Shown: piece after piece, positions 11,001-22,438 of the stretch
Position numbering within the stretch: the stretch's first letter is position 1
Layout of the letters: each line of letters opens with the position of its first letter
NCBI GenBank assembly: GCA_003184365.1
Contig: NKYR01000114.1
Span: forward strand, 1 to 64,000
Reading direction: 5' to 3'
Source: Evernia prunastri
Taxonomy: Eukaryota; Ascomycota; Lecanoromycetes; Lecanorales; Parmeliaceae
DNA length: 64,000 nt
Program-made: the position numbers and the translations under genes
Notes under the pieces: model-generated
The model's database searches: none
What the model was told of the DNA's origin: nothing
The model's input: the letters and a program-made list of their open reading frames with translations, nothing else

Positions 11001-11369
11001 GGAAGCGAAAAAGTTCTGGGACTCGAGGATCCTGAGACACTGACCTGCGTCAGTGATCTGGCAAGACTACTTCGGGATCAGGGCAACTATGAAATGGCCG
11101 AGATTATGTATCGACGAACTTTGGAAGGAAGAGAGAAAGTGCTGGGACTCGCGCATCCACATACTTTTAAAGGCGTTTATCACCTTGCTTATCTGTTTCA
11201 CGTTCAAAATCAGTACGACGATGCGTCTAGTCTCTATCGCAAAGCTTTGGCAGGTTTATCAAAGACTTTGGGCCCGGACCATCCTTATACACAGCAATGC
11301 TCTCGGAACTATAAATCCATGATCAGGAAGATGAGAAAAAGAACCAAAACACCAGCTACGAAGACATGA
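8037..11369 (+). CDS. NLR protein: PNP_UDP nucleosidase - NB-ARC - TPR
   Basis: Three exons: 8037-9045, 9152-9302, 9356-11369, giving 1057 residues. Residues ~9-325 form a purine nucleoside phosphorylase/nucleosidase domain (start YTVAWLCAL, later GIGRGIPYD, FEMEAAGV and IRGISDYAD). The NB-ARC ATPase follows with P-loop GLGGVGKSQ built across intron 2, Walker B WVMILDNVDD, a MPLAISQAAAYI motif and MHRLVQLSTR. Residues ~793-1045 are six TPR-like units of 42 residues with the AE.M.RRALEG.EKVLG.EHPETL pattern. The family acts as cytosolic sensors in fungal self/non-self recognition and cell death; specificity here is unknown. ATG 8037 is chosen because the conserved domain begins nine residues later. 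Intron 1 has two possible acceptors (9151 or 9154), differing by one codon. No frameshift or stop was seen. Confidence 0.88.
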
Positions 11370-12637
11370 AACTCGCCATCAAAAGCCTCGAGCCCAGACT
11401 ACAATCCACACACAACCCGATCACACACTATCGCTACCTCCTCCCAACATGGTCAGACATCTGGACACGGGGACCGCTGCAGCGTGCACGCAACCCTAAA
11501 ACGAGATTCGAGCAACTTGTCCCATCTGGTCTCTTCATTGTTCAGCGTTACAACGACTCTGGCAAATAGCTGCAAGAGCAGCCAACGTTTCCTGATTACC
11601 GCTGTGGGACTGTGGGTCATTTATGTTGTAGTAGGGTGCAAAGCGGGTTTCGAGGGGAGTGAGAGAGGTGTGTTGAGAGACGTGTTGATTTAGAAGAGGA
11701 AACCGGCGTCAACAGCAATCACGGCTATATATATATCCCAGTCCCGCACAAGCAAATTCGCTTTACCCGCTTTTACGTCTTTCAGAGGGATAGCATTCAT
11801 GCTGACGGCCGGCGCACACCTGTATCTAGCTACTATCACTGCATGTCTGTTCTACAGGTATGGGATCTTCGTCAGCGACGCAGTACAATCTACGTCTATT
11901 TGTGCTTACTAGCTCCACTGTAAATGACAACCCTAACACGTTCCTTCGTGTTACTCTGCCGATGATATCCCTGGATACTCAATCCATCCGAGCAAGAAAC
12001 GAACATTCCTGCCTCGCTGTCTTTTAATCCCCCCTCCGTCCTCCCCCCTCTCCAGCACGAACCCCCCAAAGCCACCTACCTACCACTACACAACACACAC
12101 CATCATATGTCGAGAATTCAACCCCAAAGCCGCGTCTATGTACAACAGGCGACAGGAAAGCGGTATTGGACTCTTCCGAATGCGCGTCCTGCAGGCTTTC
12201 GACATGAGCATGGTAGCGCTTGGAGCGGACTTGGTGTGTGCTTCTGGTGGATTTGTGATTGGGAGGAAGAGTGTGAGGGTAAGGATGTGGAAGTAGGAAT
12301 GTGGAGGGGAGATTGTGGAGGTGAAATTGTGGAGGTGAGGATGTGGAGGGAAGGATGTGGAGGGAAGGATGTGAAAGGAGTGTGGAAGTAAGGATGTTCG
12401 AGTGCCTTTTGCGTTTGGAGAGAGGCTGGGCTTTGGGGCAGTCTCTTCTTTGAGGGGGCACTCTAGATGAACGGCTGTTGTATTATATTCACTATCAACA
12501 AGTGCACGAGCAAATGGACATTTCCATCGTCATAGGGTACTTTTTGATATATCTAGCTTCTTTCTATCAACAACAGGCAAGTCGGAATTATTTCTAGAAA
12601 GATACTTTTCCTTCCTCACCGCTAGCTCACGCCGTGC
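11370..12637. other. Intergenic region with a degenerate minisatellite
   Basis: No supported gene. The terminators of the plus-strand NLR and minus-strand decarboxylase face each other here. About 12270-12390 is a run of degenerate 10-14-bp repeats of the type GAGGATGTGGAG(G). The open frames across it on both strands are low-complexity by-products of the repeat. Confidence 0.6.
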
Positions 12638-14390
12638 TCAACTCAGCTTAACGGCACTATGCAACTCCACCTTCTCCCCCCTCGCCTTCTCCGCCGTCTC
12701 GACCAGGATGTCAAACGCCTTCCGCAAATGCTCCTGGTCCGTCTTCGGACTCCCGCTCACCACCCGAATGACATACCGCCCGCCCACCACGCTGCTCGTC
12801 AGCATGATCTGCCCCCCCGCATTAATCATCTCATAGACATCCTTCGTGACCGCGTCCCCGAGAACCTTCTCGTCGATCCCCGCGCTCCCGTTCACGGCCC
12901 GCGGCCGCACCCTCAGGACCGTCATCGCGAACGCCGGCCCGCTGACGATCGTGAACAGGTCCGGGCGGTCGCACACCCACGCGGCGAACTCCTCGCCGAG
13001 CCGGATGTGGTTCGAGAGGTAGGCGCGCATGCCCTGCACGCCGTAGGTGCGGACGACGAACCAGATCTTCAGGCTGCGGAAGCGCCGGCCGAGCGGGATC
13101 TGCCAGTCGCGGTAGTCGGTCACGAGGCCGCTCTCGCTGTGCACGTTGCGCAGGTAGGAGGGCGTGATGGAGAGGGCGTCGATGAGGTGGGCGCGCTGTT
13201 TGACGTAGAGGAGGGAGGCGTCGAAGTTGGTGAGGAGCCATTTGTGCATGTTGGTGTTAAAGGAGTCGAAGGCGGCAAAGCGGGCGGTGTGGTGCTGGTA
13301 TTCCGGGAGGATCAGGGCGACGCCGGCGTAGGCGGCGTCGACATGGACCCAGATGGAGGGGTGGTCAGCGATGACGGTGGCGATTTCGGGGAAGTCGTCT
13401 ACGGCGCAGGTGGCGGTTGTGCCTGTGGCTGTTAGCAATCTTGTGCTACAAGCTTTCTCGAGCCTACGAGGGCGTGTTGCTGACCAAGGGTAGCCGTCAG
13501 ATAGAACGGTTCCAAGCCTTCGACACGACATTGCTCGAGCGTCGCACGGAGGCTGGAGCCAACCATTCTATACCCCTGCTCTTCAGGAGCAGGAACAGCG
13601 AGAAAACGCACGCCAGCTATCTGTGCCGCCTTCTGCGTTGAGCTATGAGTCGTTGTACTACCTAACGCGACGAGCTTTCCTCGTCGGGTGTAGAAAGCAT
13701 CGTTCCGCTCCTTCTCGTCAGCAATATCTTTGGTGACATCCCGCAAATACCGATCACGGGCCGCAATCATTGTCGTCACGATGGCTTCGCTGGCGCTCCC
13801 CTGGAGCACGCCGCCGCCCTTGCTGCTGCTTTTGTAGCAGTCCGGGAGGTTGAAGAGATCGGCCATCCAGTCCAGCATGACCGTTTCCAGCTCCGTGACG
13901 GCCGGGCTGCAGATCCAGTTGAAGGCCGGGGCATTGAACGCGGCGCTGTAGAGCTCGCCCAGGATGGCGGGGAAGGAGGAGTTGGAGGGGAAGAAGGCCA
14001 TGAAATTGGGGGATTGCCTTTGCGTGAGCAGAAAAATTTGAGTCAATGTTCAAATTCCTCTTGTGACATTCTTTTGGAGGCTGAGCCTTTCTGATTGGAT
14101 GACACACCAATGCGTCAGGCCAGGAACTATCTTGGCTTCGATGTCTCTCTGGATCTGCTCCCACGCCTCGCCCTGTTGGGGGACACCATCCGGTAAGAGA
14201 GGCTTCAGGTAGCCCGGCTCCACCGCGGACATGACTCGCCGGTTCTCAATGGTGTCGTAGTATTCCACAACTTAGTACTGTCAGTCTACTCTATATATCT
14301 TTTCTAATGGAAAATAGGCTCTAGGCTTGGGAGGGACGCACTTTGGTCAATGGCAGCGTAGGCTGCGCTTCTGAATTGTTCGGAATCCAT
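12638..14390 (-). CDS. Aromatic L-amino acid decarboxylase (PLP group II)
   Basis: Four exons on the minus strand: 14390-14342, 14270-14108, 14017-13485, 13422-12638; 509 residues. All junctions keep phase and have GT/AG ends. The opening MDSEQFR...YYDTIENRRV, the block PAFNWICSPAVTELE, the PLP-contacting segment HVDAAYAG and NMHKWLLTNFD with the Schiff-base lysine at ~309 identify a pyridoxal-phosphate decarboxylase of the DOPA/tryptophan/tyrosine type, which removes CO2 from an aromatic amino acid to give an amine. There is no signal peptide, so it should be cytosolic. Substrate choice (Trp, Tyr or Phe) cannot be read. The copper amine oxidase 450 bp upstream on the same strand would act on its product. 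Confidence 0.9.
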
Positions 14391-14840
14391 GATGAATGGA
14401 TACTTTGCCAATCCTGCATCAGGTGTTGACCGTTTTTATACAGCCATAACTTACATAAAATGAAAGAAAGGAGGATTGGGCGGAGATGGTGACACGCCTC
14501 GGCTACACTCGGCAGTCCATGATAACTTCCGGCTTCGGTGCGTATCTGTAGGCCCGATTTCGGCTTCTCAGCCGCACTTCTCTACCTACCAACAGTGTTG
14601 GAGGTAGCTGGTGATTTCGAAAAATTTATAGCGTGCAAGTACTTCTCATCTAGCTGCAACTGTTCTACTTCCATCTTTACTAGTATAAGCTATTGCAACA
14701 TTGAGAGTACGAAAACGTATCAAGGCTTTTTATGCTCCTTAGAGTCTATTCATTCGATTCGAAAGCTCTCTTTAGTCTTATACCGAACAGATGTCCAGCT
14801 TGCTTCAGCTATTTGCCCAGAACGAGGACCTTTAAAGGGC
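14391..14840. other. Spacer between decarboxylase and amine oxidase
   Basis: 450 bp holding the terminator of the amine oxidase and the promoter of the decarboxylase, both minus strand. No gene, no clear regulatory site recognised. Confidence 0.5.
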
Positions 14841-16915
14841 CTAGCAGCTAAGGTTGGAGCAATGTCCCACCTCAACATCGTCGTCCTTATTAACTGACGT
14901 GCTTTGGTTGATCATCTGGGTGCTGGCTGGCATATCCAAAGCTGGGTTCTTCGTGAAGAAGTGCGACGGCTTTATACCCACACGCATAACCTCACAAGGC
15001 ATGATTGGCCAATCCTCTGGGCGAGGGTTATGGGTGAGTCCAAATGAGCACCAGGCAACCCCGCTGTTTCCCAGTTCATCGCCACGACCGGCCCACTTCC
15101 GAAGGCCGGTCCCGCCCACGGACTGCCACGGGAATTCACCGGCCGGATAGAGCTCCTCGTTACTGCTCTTCGTGAAATAGAAGTGGTGATCTGCGAATTC
15201 GGCTCGCTGATAGTGGACTGAGGTGGCATGTGCAAGTTGCAGTTGTGTGGCAGGGACATGAATAGCGTAGCCAGGATGATGACCCGTGACCGGGTTTGTT
15301 CGCTTGCTGTTGACGAACTTGATCGTGCGGTTCTTTGAGACATCAAGGTCGAGATGACCGCTTTTGGTGATTTGGTGGGACTGCATTTCGTACGCGACGC
15401 CGTACGGGTTGCCTTTCTCTGCTACATCAAGTGGCAGTGTGTCGATATATTCGATACTAGACTCGTCGTAGTCATCGATGGCTGGATCTAGCCGCAGGCA
15501 GAAAACGTGTTGATGGCAGGGAGCCATGACACCAGGAGAGACCATAATGCCGTAGTTGATATCATGTTGGACGTTTTGACGCATTGGGACAACAGACATG
15601 ATGCCTGTCGCGCGTATTTCGTAGTGGATTGCGGCAGCGGTATCAAGGATCCAAGAAAGGACGTATTCGTAATTGGAGATAGTCATTATCTAAGAAAGCA
15701 TGTTACACGTAGTTTCATGGCTGTTAGGTGGAATGAACGGACCATCTGTAAAACCAACTCACGACCTCGCGTGACTTCGGCTCGACCATTGCGATAGTTG
15801 GTATGCTTCCACCCTAGACCACTATCGACTTCATGCATACAGATGCAGTTCTCCCGGATTTCCGGTCTACCTTGTGAGTCGTTGATCCACCGATTGAAGT
15901 AATATATAGCGCCGAGACAGTCGCATCCAAGGCGAAGGTTGTTCGCCGTGGCCCCTGCACCCCCTTCGCCTAGATCATAGGCGCTTTTTCGATGATACGG
16001 AGGCCTTGGGTCACCATAAGGGACAGTCATTTCAGCGAGTGAGAGGCGATAGAATACAGGGCGGCCATCATAACGGACATCGCGAAGTACCACACCCTCG
16101 CGCCAATTGAAATCAACATGAAATCGCCATTTTTGCCAGCTTACAACCTGATCATTCTCCACCTTGAAGCTGACACCTTGTGGTTGTGTGACTAATAGCG
16201 GCTTCAGATCCGCGCGAGTGGATTCTTGCAGCTCCGTGGCATATTCGGCATCAGGATTAGGCTCGTAAGGCTGGTCGTCATCTGATGTCGAAAAGAGACC
16301 TTCGCTCATCGGTAACCGATCGATCCTGATGACTTTTCGAGTGGCATCATCTACAACTGCCGAGAAGTCCAGTGGATGGGCAAAATGATTGGAGGATGGA
16401 TGCGCCTTGGCCTTGGGATCCGAAGAACCGAGAAAGAACCAGACCTGGTACTGCATCGGCTCTCCAACGACGGTATCCTTGCCATAGGGCCAGGCTTCCG
16501 GCACTACCTTGGAGTCTTTGGGCAATTTCAGCCTTGACAGCTCTTTCTTTACCAACTCGTCATCTAAAACCAGTTCCTGCACAGCAAGCATGGCATCTTG
16601 GGAGGCTGGGGCGTGTACACCAGATTCGAGCTGCCTATGACCCACAATACGTCCTGTGGTCAGGTCAATTACATCTTCAAATGTCTCAATCTCTCCCTTG
16701 AACTGATAGCTAGCGTAAGTACGGCGAGCAGGACATGGACTTGGGCGGTCGAGATGCTGAGTTGCGAGATATCGAGTTACCTCGGACCGAATGGGCTCTT
16801 TGATGGCTATGATACGAAATGAGACATGCTTCGTCGGGTAAGCCTTGCGAATGATCTCGGATGATCTTAAAATCTCTTGCGGTTGGAGAGTCGCAAGAGG
16901 ATGTTTAAAAGCCAT
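14841..16915 (-). CDS. Copper amine oxidase (topaquinone enzyme)
   Basis: Two exons, 16915-15743 and 15689-14841, joined in phase 0 by a 53-nt intron; 673 residues, normal for the family. It oxidises primary amines to aldehydes with release of ammonia and hydrogen peroxide. The self-processing topaquinone tyrosine is Y398 in TISNYEY, right after the intron. The catalytic-base aspartate is D314 in SAYDLGEGG, 84 residues before it, the same spacing as D298/Y382 in the Arthrobacter globiformis enzyme. Copper ligands are H450 and H452 (CHQHVFC) and H611 (LTHNPRPEDWP). All key residues are present, so it should be active. No signal peptide; this type is often peroxisomal or cytosolic, but the C-terminus (SNLSC) is not a standard PTS1. 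Confidence 0.92.
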
Positions 16916-19600
16916 TGCCTTGAAACACGACTATAGATAGGGTACACGAAATAACAAAGTACTTCAAAGTGAGTACTCAAAGAGCTTACTGAAAAGGCTT
17001 GCGAAATGTTTGTAGATGAGCAATGATTGAATGGCGGCGTCGGCGTTGCCAGTATTAAGAGGAGAAAAAGGAACAGGAGGGGGCTAGCCCAATTTCACCC
17101 GATACAGGAATACACTATTCCGCTACACCATCAATTAAGGTGCTGAGTACTGAGATGAATCAGAGTAGCCGCGTATAAAGGTCCAGAGCAGTAAGGTGTT
17201 TAATTCTTCAAAGATCCGAAGTCTGCATTGTCGCCGAGCATCGGACTCAGGCTCGGTTGGCGATGAGACTCAACAAAAAGTACTGACCGGCTAGAGTAAG
17301 GCCGAATCCAGAGGTTTTGTTCGGATAATATTCACGGTCCCTCAAAAGTGGGCAAATCGTGCGTCGGCATCGACAGAACATAATGCTTCAAATGGCGCCG
17401 CAAAGACCGGTGGTGGTGAATAGAGGGTGAGAGAGGGCGCGCTCTCTGACTCTTACCACAGTCGAGGGAAATCGTGAAGGTAGATGTGATGGGTATTTCA
17501 GTACATCTGGCGGCTTGCATGCGTAAGTACTGTAAGTACTCGTATATTCGCCGAACACGAGACTTGGGTGGTCCTTTATCGCCGAGCATGGTTGGTGTTT
17601 TTGCGAATTCTGATTGGCGAATGAGGAAATTGAGTGCTTACATCAGCATCATCTTGGCCAGTATTTGGGGGCGTGGGGCATTGTTGTATTCCGCAGACCT
17701 ACGCATACAACATAGTCTCGTCTCCAACCAGACTGCAGACCAGTTCGTGAGGAATTACGCGAGCTTGGACCTTATTGCGCAGGCAATGTCTCCTGTACCT
17801 CAAGTCCCGCTGCTCGCGATGAAGATGCGGTATGGCTTCAGCAAGCACCTCCCTCGGAGAATTGAAGGCTCTCAGATCAAGCGGATGAACGTCTTCCGAG
17901 CTCAGCCGTGAGCAGTGCCAATCGAATCATCCACCAGCAATGGACGTACTTACTCAAGGAGAAGCAGAAACGCCGGCACCAAGGGCTCTGCGAACTACTC
18001 TTGCTAAGATCTCAACGGCTGTGAACAAGGATGACGATGACGCTGGTACCACTATCCACAGCCGTGTCTTCTAGGCTCATTATAGACTTCTGTTACAGCT
18101 CTCGCCTCCAATCAAAGGCCTCGCTGACTTGGTCGCTCGCTTGAATCGCTTGACCCAGACCTCCTTGTCGACCAGTCACCACCCCCAAACGTTTGAAATG
18201 CTATGATACTTGGCATAGGGGCGGATCATACAGCATTCAGCGACGTTCTTGCAGAGGTATTGCCGGAGAGTCAATATTGAGCAAGACAACCAAGGGTCCC
18301 GATTTCACGAACCAACAGCTGAAGGTTGTCGCATATACCCGAAGGGTTTAGAAGAGGCTACGCTGCTACGTGGTGGATAAGAGATGTTTACGGAAAAGGG
18401 GACGTTTGTGGGGAATACTACATTCGTCGAAGACTATATCTATTATACAAGAAAAAGGTTAAAGTCCCTCCGCTGTGAGACATCACATGACACAACGGCA
18501 GCTAGGAATGATCATGGAGTCGATCGCCAAACATACCAGATACAAGGAAGTCACTCGCTCTGTTTATGGTCTGAGTCTTACATATCTCACATTCGCTGAG
18601 TGAGCGTGTCCGAAGTGGCCTTCCACTCGTTGCAGATGAAATTTCGAAAACATATATTGGAATGACAAGAGGCACGCTGCGCTCCCAAGGGCTCGGAGGG
18701 GGCAGAAGAGCGAAAGGCAACATTGATAGTAGTAACCGTAGGTAGACTTAATCGAGTAACTATGATTTCTATTCTGGCAACCTGGTGCAAGCTCCCCAAC
18801 GTTTAATCGACAATTCGCCTTTTAATTTGTGCTCACGTTACAATGTCAGAATGAGGGCAGGGCATACTCCTCTCCACGAATGAGCAGTGATAAGGTAGGT
18901 CCAGCCAGTCAGCCATTTCCTTTGTTGTGGCTAGGTTACCTTTCAGGGTCGAGAAAGGAATGTGCAAGGTGCTCGCGCGCCCCGACTTTGTCATCCCACA
19001 TTAGCCGAAGGCAAGCTCTGCATATCCCACTTTCGCCGGACTGCATCTCTCTCTCTCATCCTTCCGCATACTGCCTACTCTACCAACTCCTTTTCTTTTG
19101 CCTTCTACCTTCTGCCTACTTTATCTCCCACATACCGAAAACGGAGATGATTATATTATGCCCTTGCATTGCGCCTCCTTATCCCGCAGCTGGCTGTACT
19201 ATTATGCTGCTGCTACTTGTAATGCTGCTGATACGGTAGCCATTCGCACCTAATCCAGGCCGACTGATTATTATTCATTGCCCGGCCATTGATGACCCGT
19301 GGGCGACCTTTCTCCTTACTACTCCCTTGGTAGTGGGAGACTGCTTCTTTCATGAAACCACGTTGCTCTTGTCAGCTTTGGGTCAGACCCTATCTCTCTT
19401 TTGCACCATCTTCCACTCCCTTAGCTTCCCATTTTAGAATTGTTACGCCAGTCAAGCGTAAACATTGAGCCATTGTTCAGCCCTACCTGTCTCATCATGG
19501 TTTTAAACATCTTCTCAATAATACTCTCTCTACCTGAACATGGACTTAACCACATTCACTCGTGATCAATAACCCCTCTTTCTTCTCCCTACCTCTTCCT
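16916..19600. other. Gene-poor 2.7-kb stretch
   Basis: No recognised gene. A plus-strand frame at 17474-17911 (145 residues) matches no family I know and lacks clear coding character. Around 19000-19550 the sequence is pyrimidine-rich, as in fungal promoters, ahead of the transporter. A decayed gene, for instance a regulator, cannot be excluded. Confidence 0.5.
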
Positions 19601-21354
19601 ATGTCTCTTCTCCGTGAAATAATTTTCGTCGCAACGATATGCTGTACCAATCTCCTCTCTCTCGCCGCTCTCGGCAACACTATCGTCATTCTCCCTTACG
19701 TCGGCAGCGACTTTGGCATCGCAGACTCACCCGGTCAACTTAGCTGGACCGTGGCGGCGTACAGCTTGGCCGTGGGCACATTCATATTACCGGCCGGCAA
19801 GTGGGGCGATGTGTATGGACACAAGCGGATGTTAGTCGTTGGATACCTGTGGTTTGCCATTTGGTCTTTGGCGACTGGCTTCAGTCGGTCAGTAATTTCC
19901 TGCGTAGCACCTTTCCATTCATGCCCAGATAAGAGCGAGTAATTGAGCATTCGGGATATCTCTTCTCAGAGAATGGTATGGGCGCGCTATGACGTGAATT
20001 GATTTGGCATCGAGTGCTGGATCTCTGACGGGAACTCTTTGGCTTCCTAAATCCCTAAAAACGACCATACGGCACATGAGCAAACTAACTTCTGCGACAG
20101 ATATGGCTCCAATATCATCGCCTTCGACATCTGTCGCGGATTCCAAGGCATCGGTCCTGCTCTCCTTCTGCCAAACTCACTTGCCATCCTCGGTCGCGCC
20201 TACAACCAACCAAACACACGACAAAGTGTCGTCTTCAGTCTCTTCGGAGCCGTCGCTCCCAACGGGTTTCTAGTCGGCGCCATATTCGCTGGAATCTTCG
20301 CTCAAAAGGTGTGGTGGCCATGGACATTCTGGACGCTGGGTATCGCCTGTATCGCCATGGCGATAATCTGCTGTTTTGTAATCCCCAAAGCCGACGATGA
20401 TGGCGGCATGATGGCATACCAAAAAGGACAACTCGATCTGCCTGGAACCGTAACAGGCGTTGCAAGCTTAGTACTCATCAACGTTGCTTGGAATCAAGGT
20501 TCGGGTATTGGCTGGGTACACCCCGAAACGTACATTCTCCTCATCATCGGCTTCTGCATCCTGGGCCTCTTCTTCTGGTTCGAAAGCCGAGCCTCTCATC
20601 CCATTTTCCCGTACAGGTCTCTCAACAGCGACGTTGCCTTCACGCTGGCGTGCGTGGCAGCCGGATGGTCGAGTTTCGGCATCTGGATCTTCTACCTGTG
20701 CGAATTCTTCCAGACCTTCCGAAAGGGGACTCCCCTGCAGCTTTCGGCTTGGTTGACACCAGCGGCACTTTCGGGCATCGGTGCGGCCATCACCACTGCG
20801 TTCCTACTACGAAGGCTGGGCCCGGGGTCGGTCATGCTGCTCGCGTTGACATTCTTCACTATCGGATCGATCCTCGTCGCGACGGCACCTGTGGGACAGA
20901 CGTACTGGGCGCAAACCTTCGTTGCTATACTTCTGACGCCATGGGGAATGGTAAGTCTTATCTAACCCTCCAACCCCACCCAATCCACCTTCCCTTCTAC
21001 ATCAAAATCTACTCACCACCACCCACACCGTCTCTAACCACCTTCCCCCTTCCCTCACAGGACATGTCCTTCCCCTCCGCCACCATCATCCTCAGCAACG
21101 CCCTGCCGCGCACCCACCAAGGCATCGCCGCCTCCCTCGTCAGCACCGTCGTCAACTACTCCATCTCCCTCGGGCTCGGCTTCGCCGGCACCGTCGAGTC
21201 CTCCCTCAACCACCAGGGCCGCGACGTCCTCCGCGGCTACCGCAGCGCCTGGTACGTGGGCATCGGCCTCGCGGGGCTGGGCTGGGTCGTCGCGGCCGCT
21301 TTCGTGCTCACGAGCTTCCAGCGGAGGCGCAGGGAGATGATTGAACTTACGTGA
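19601..21354 (+). CDS. MFS transporter, DHA2/ATR1-like
   Basis: Exons 19601-19887, 20101-20950 and 21061-21354; 476 residues in consistent phase. Intron 1 (213 nt) has an ACTAAC branch site just before CGACAG, and intron 2 is GTAAGT...CACAG. The protein is mostly hydrophobic with about 13-14 predicted helices, the GQLSWTVAAYSL and GKWGDVYGHKR (MFS motif A) signatures near the N-terminus, and GFQGIGPALLLPNSLAIL. It resembles the yeast Atr1/Yor378w branch of proton antiporters for drugs or small metabolites at the plasma membrane. The first ATG places helix 1 almost at the N-terminus, so a short upstream exon is possible. Its closeness to the decarboxylase/oxidase pair suggests, but does not show, a shared role. 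Confidence 0.88.
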
Positions 21355-21362
21355 GGGCAAAA

Positions 21363-21398
<36 letters not shown>

Positions 21399-21406
21399 NG
21401 GGGGGG
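21363..21406. repeat. Poly-G homopolymer (~43 G, contains an N)
   Basis: An almost uninterrupted G run starts nine bases after the transporter stop codon, with an N at 21399. True length is unreliable in any assembly. Confidence 0.9.
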
Positions 21407-21463
21407 TAGGGGAAGAGGGGGTTTGTTTCTTGTGCAAAGAAGCGCTGCGAGGGGCGTTTGGCT

Positions 21464-21488
21464 GGATGGATGGATGGATGGATGGATG
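21464..21488. repeat. (GGAT)n microsatellite
   Basis: About six tandem GGAT/GATG units between the transporter and the next gene. Confidence 0.85.
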
Positions 21489-21889
21489 TAGGGATATCTT
21501 AGATTGGAGTTTGGGGGCTGTATCATTATTTTCTTTCCTTTTATCATAGTTGCCCGGAATGCCAAAGAGACCGGAATCCAATTTGTTAGCTTTTCATTTC
21601 CCCTCACCGCTCCGTTTCATTTCCAGTCAGTAAACCTCTTGAATTTTCCTATCAATAAACTCTGCGATCTATCCTGCGGACCACCCTACACTCTGCCACC
21701 ATCCCCGTCCTATCTCGTCCTCCCACGAGAACACATCCCTCCTCCAATACACCCTCCATCCATCCATCATGCGTCATTCATCACGGCCAAAACACACCCG
21801 GTGTCTTGTAAAGGTGTGTATGGGGAAAAGACCACTACTGTAGACAGCAATGCGTTTGTAGTAATGTGCTTTGATTGGATTTTAATCCC

Positions 21890-22105
21890 CGAGAGGGCGA
21901 GAGGGGGGCTAAAATGGGATGGGATGAAATGAGATGGGCGAGGATGGGATGGGAGGGGAGGAGAGGATGGAATGAGATAAGATGAAATGAAATACGATGA
22001 GAGAAAAACAGGAGAAGATAGGAGATGATGAGAGAGAATGGGAGAGGATGGGAGAGGATAAGATGAGGATGGGATGAAGATGGGATTGGGAGGGTCTTAA
22101 ATGTG
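21890..22105. repeat. Purine-rich GGGATG/GAGATG repeat tract
   Basis: Some 200 bp almost wholly A and G plus T in a degenerate GGGATGA pattern (GGATGGGA, GAGATGA variants). It is strand-asymmetric and non-coding. The 21489-21889 stretch before it shows no gene. Confidence 0.75.
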
Positions 22106-22438
22106 TGAGGTTAGCTAGGAAGGAAAGAAGGAAGATTGGGGACGAGCATGGGAGATGAAAGGGAGGTGATTGATGCGTAAAGTACCATCCCAGTCAGGCA
22201 CAGGAAAAACGCCACGATGCCGGGGCCGGAGCTGACCGGGGTTTCAAAATTCATGGACTGAGGGTACTCTTTGCTGCAACGATGATGCAAAATTGAAATG
22301 TCCACACACGAATGAAAACTGAATTCTACTCTAGCACACGAGTCTCCCGTGTCCTCCTCACGGTCGATCGACCAGCACCGACGATCCATCCAACACCGGC
22401 TTCCAAAAAGGGTATCCAGCCAACCCCCGTCCCCCGTG

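Noticed and set aside
12024..12461. 145-residue minus-strand frame
   Set aside because: Product of the GGATGTGGAG minisatellite; Pro/His/Ser-rich with no family features.
12659..13435. 258-residue plus-strand frame over the decarboxylase
   Set aside because: Shadow of the GC-rich coding strand; low-complexity composition and no domain, while the minus strand gives a complete PLP decarboxylase.
17474..17911. 145-residue frame as a possible regulator of the amine genes
   Set aside because: No zinc-cluster or other DNA-binding pattern seen; the proposal would rest on position only.
19562..19600. Upstream GTG start for the transporter
   Set aside because: ATG at 19601 is in the same frame and GTG is not a usual nuclear start in fungi.
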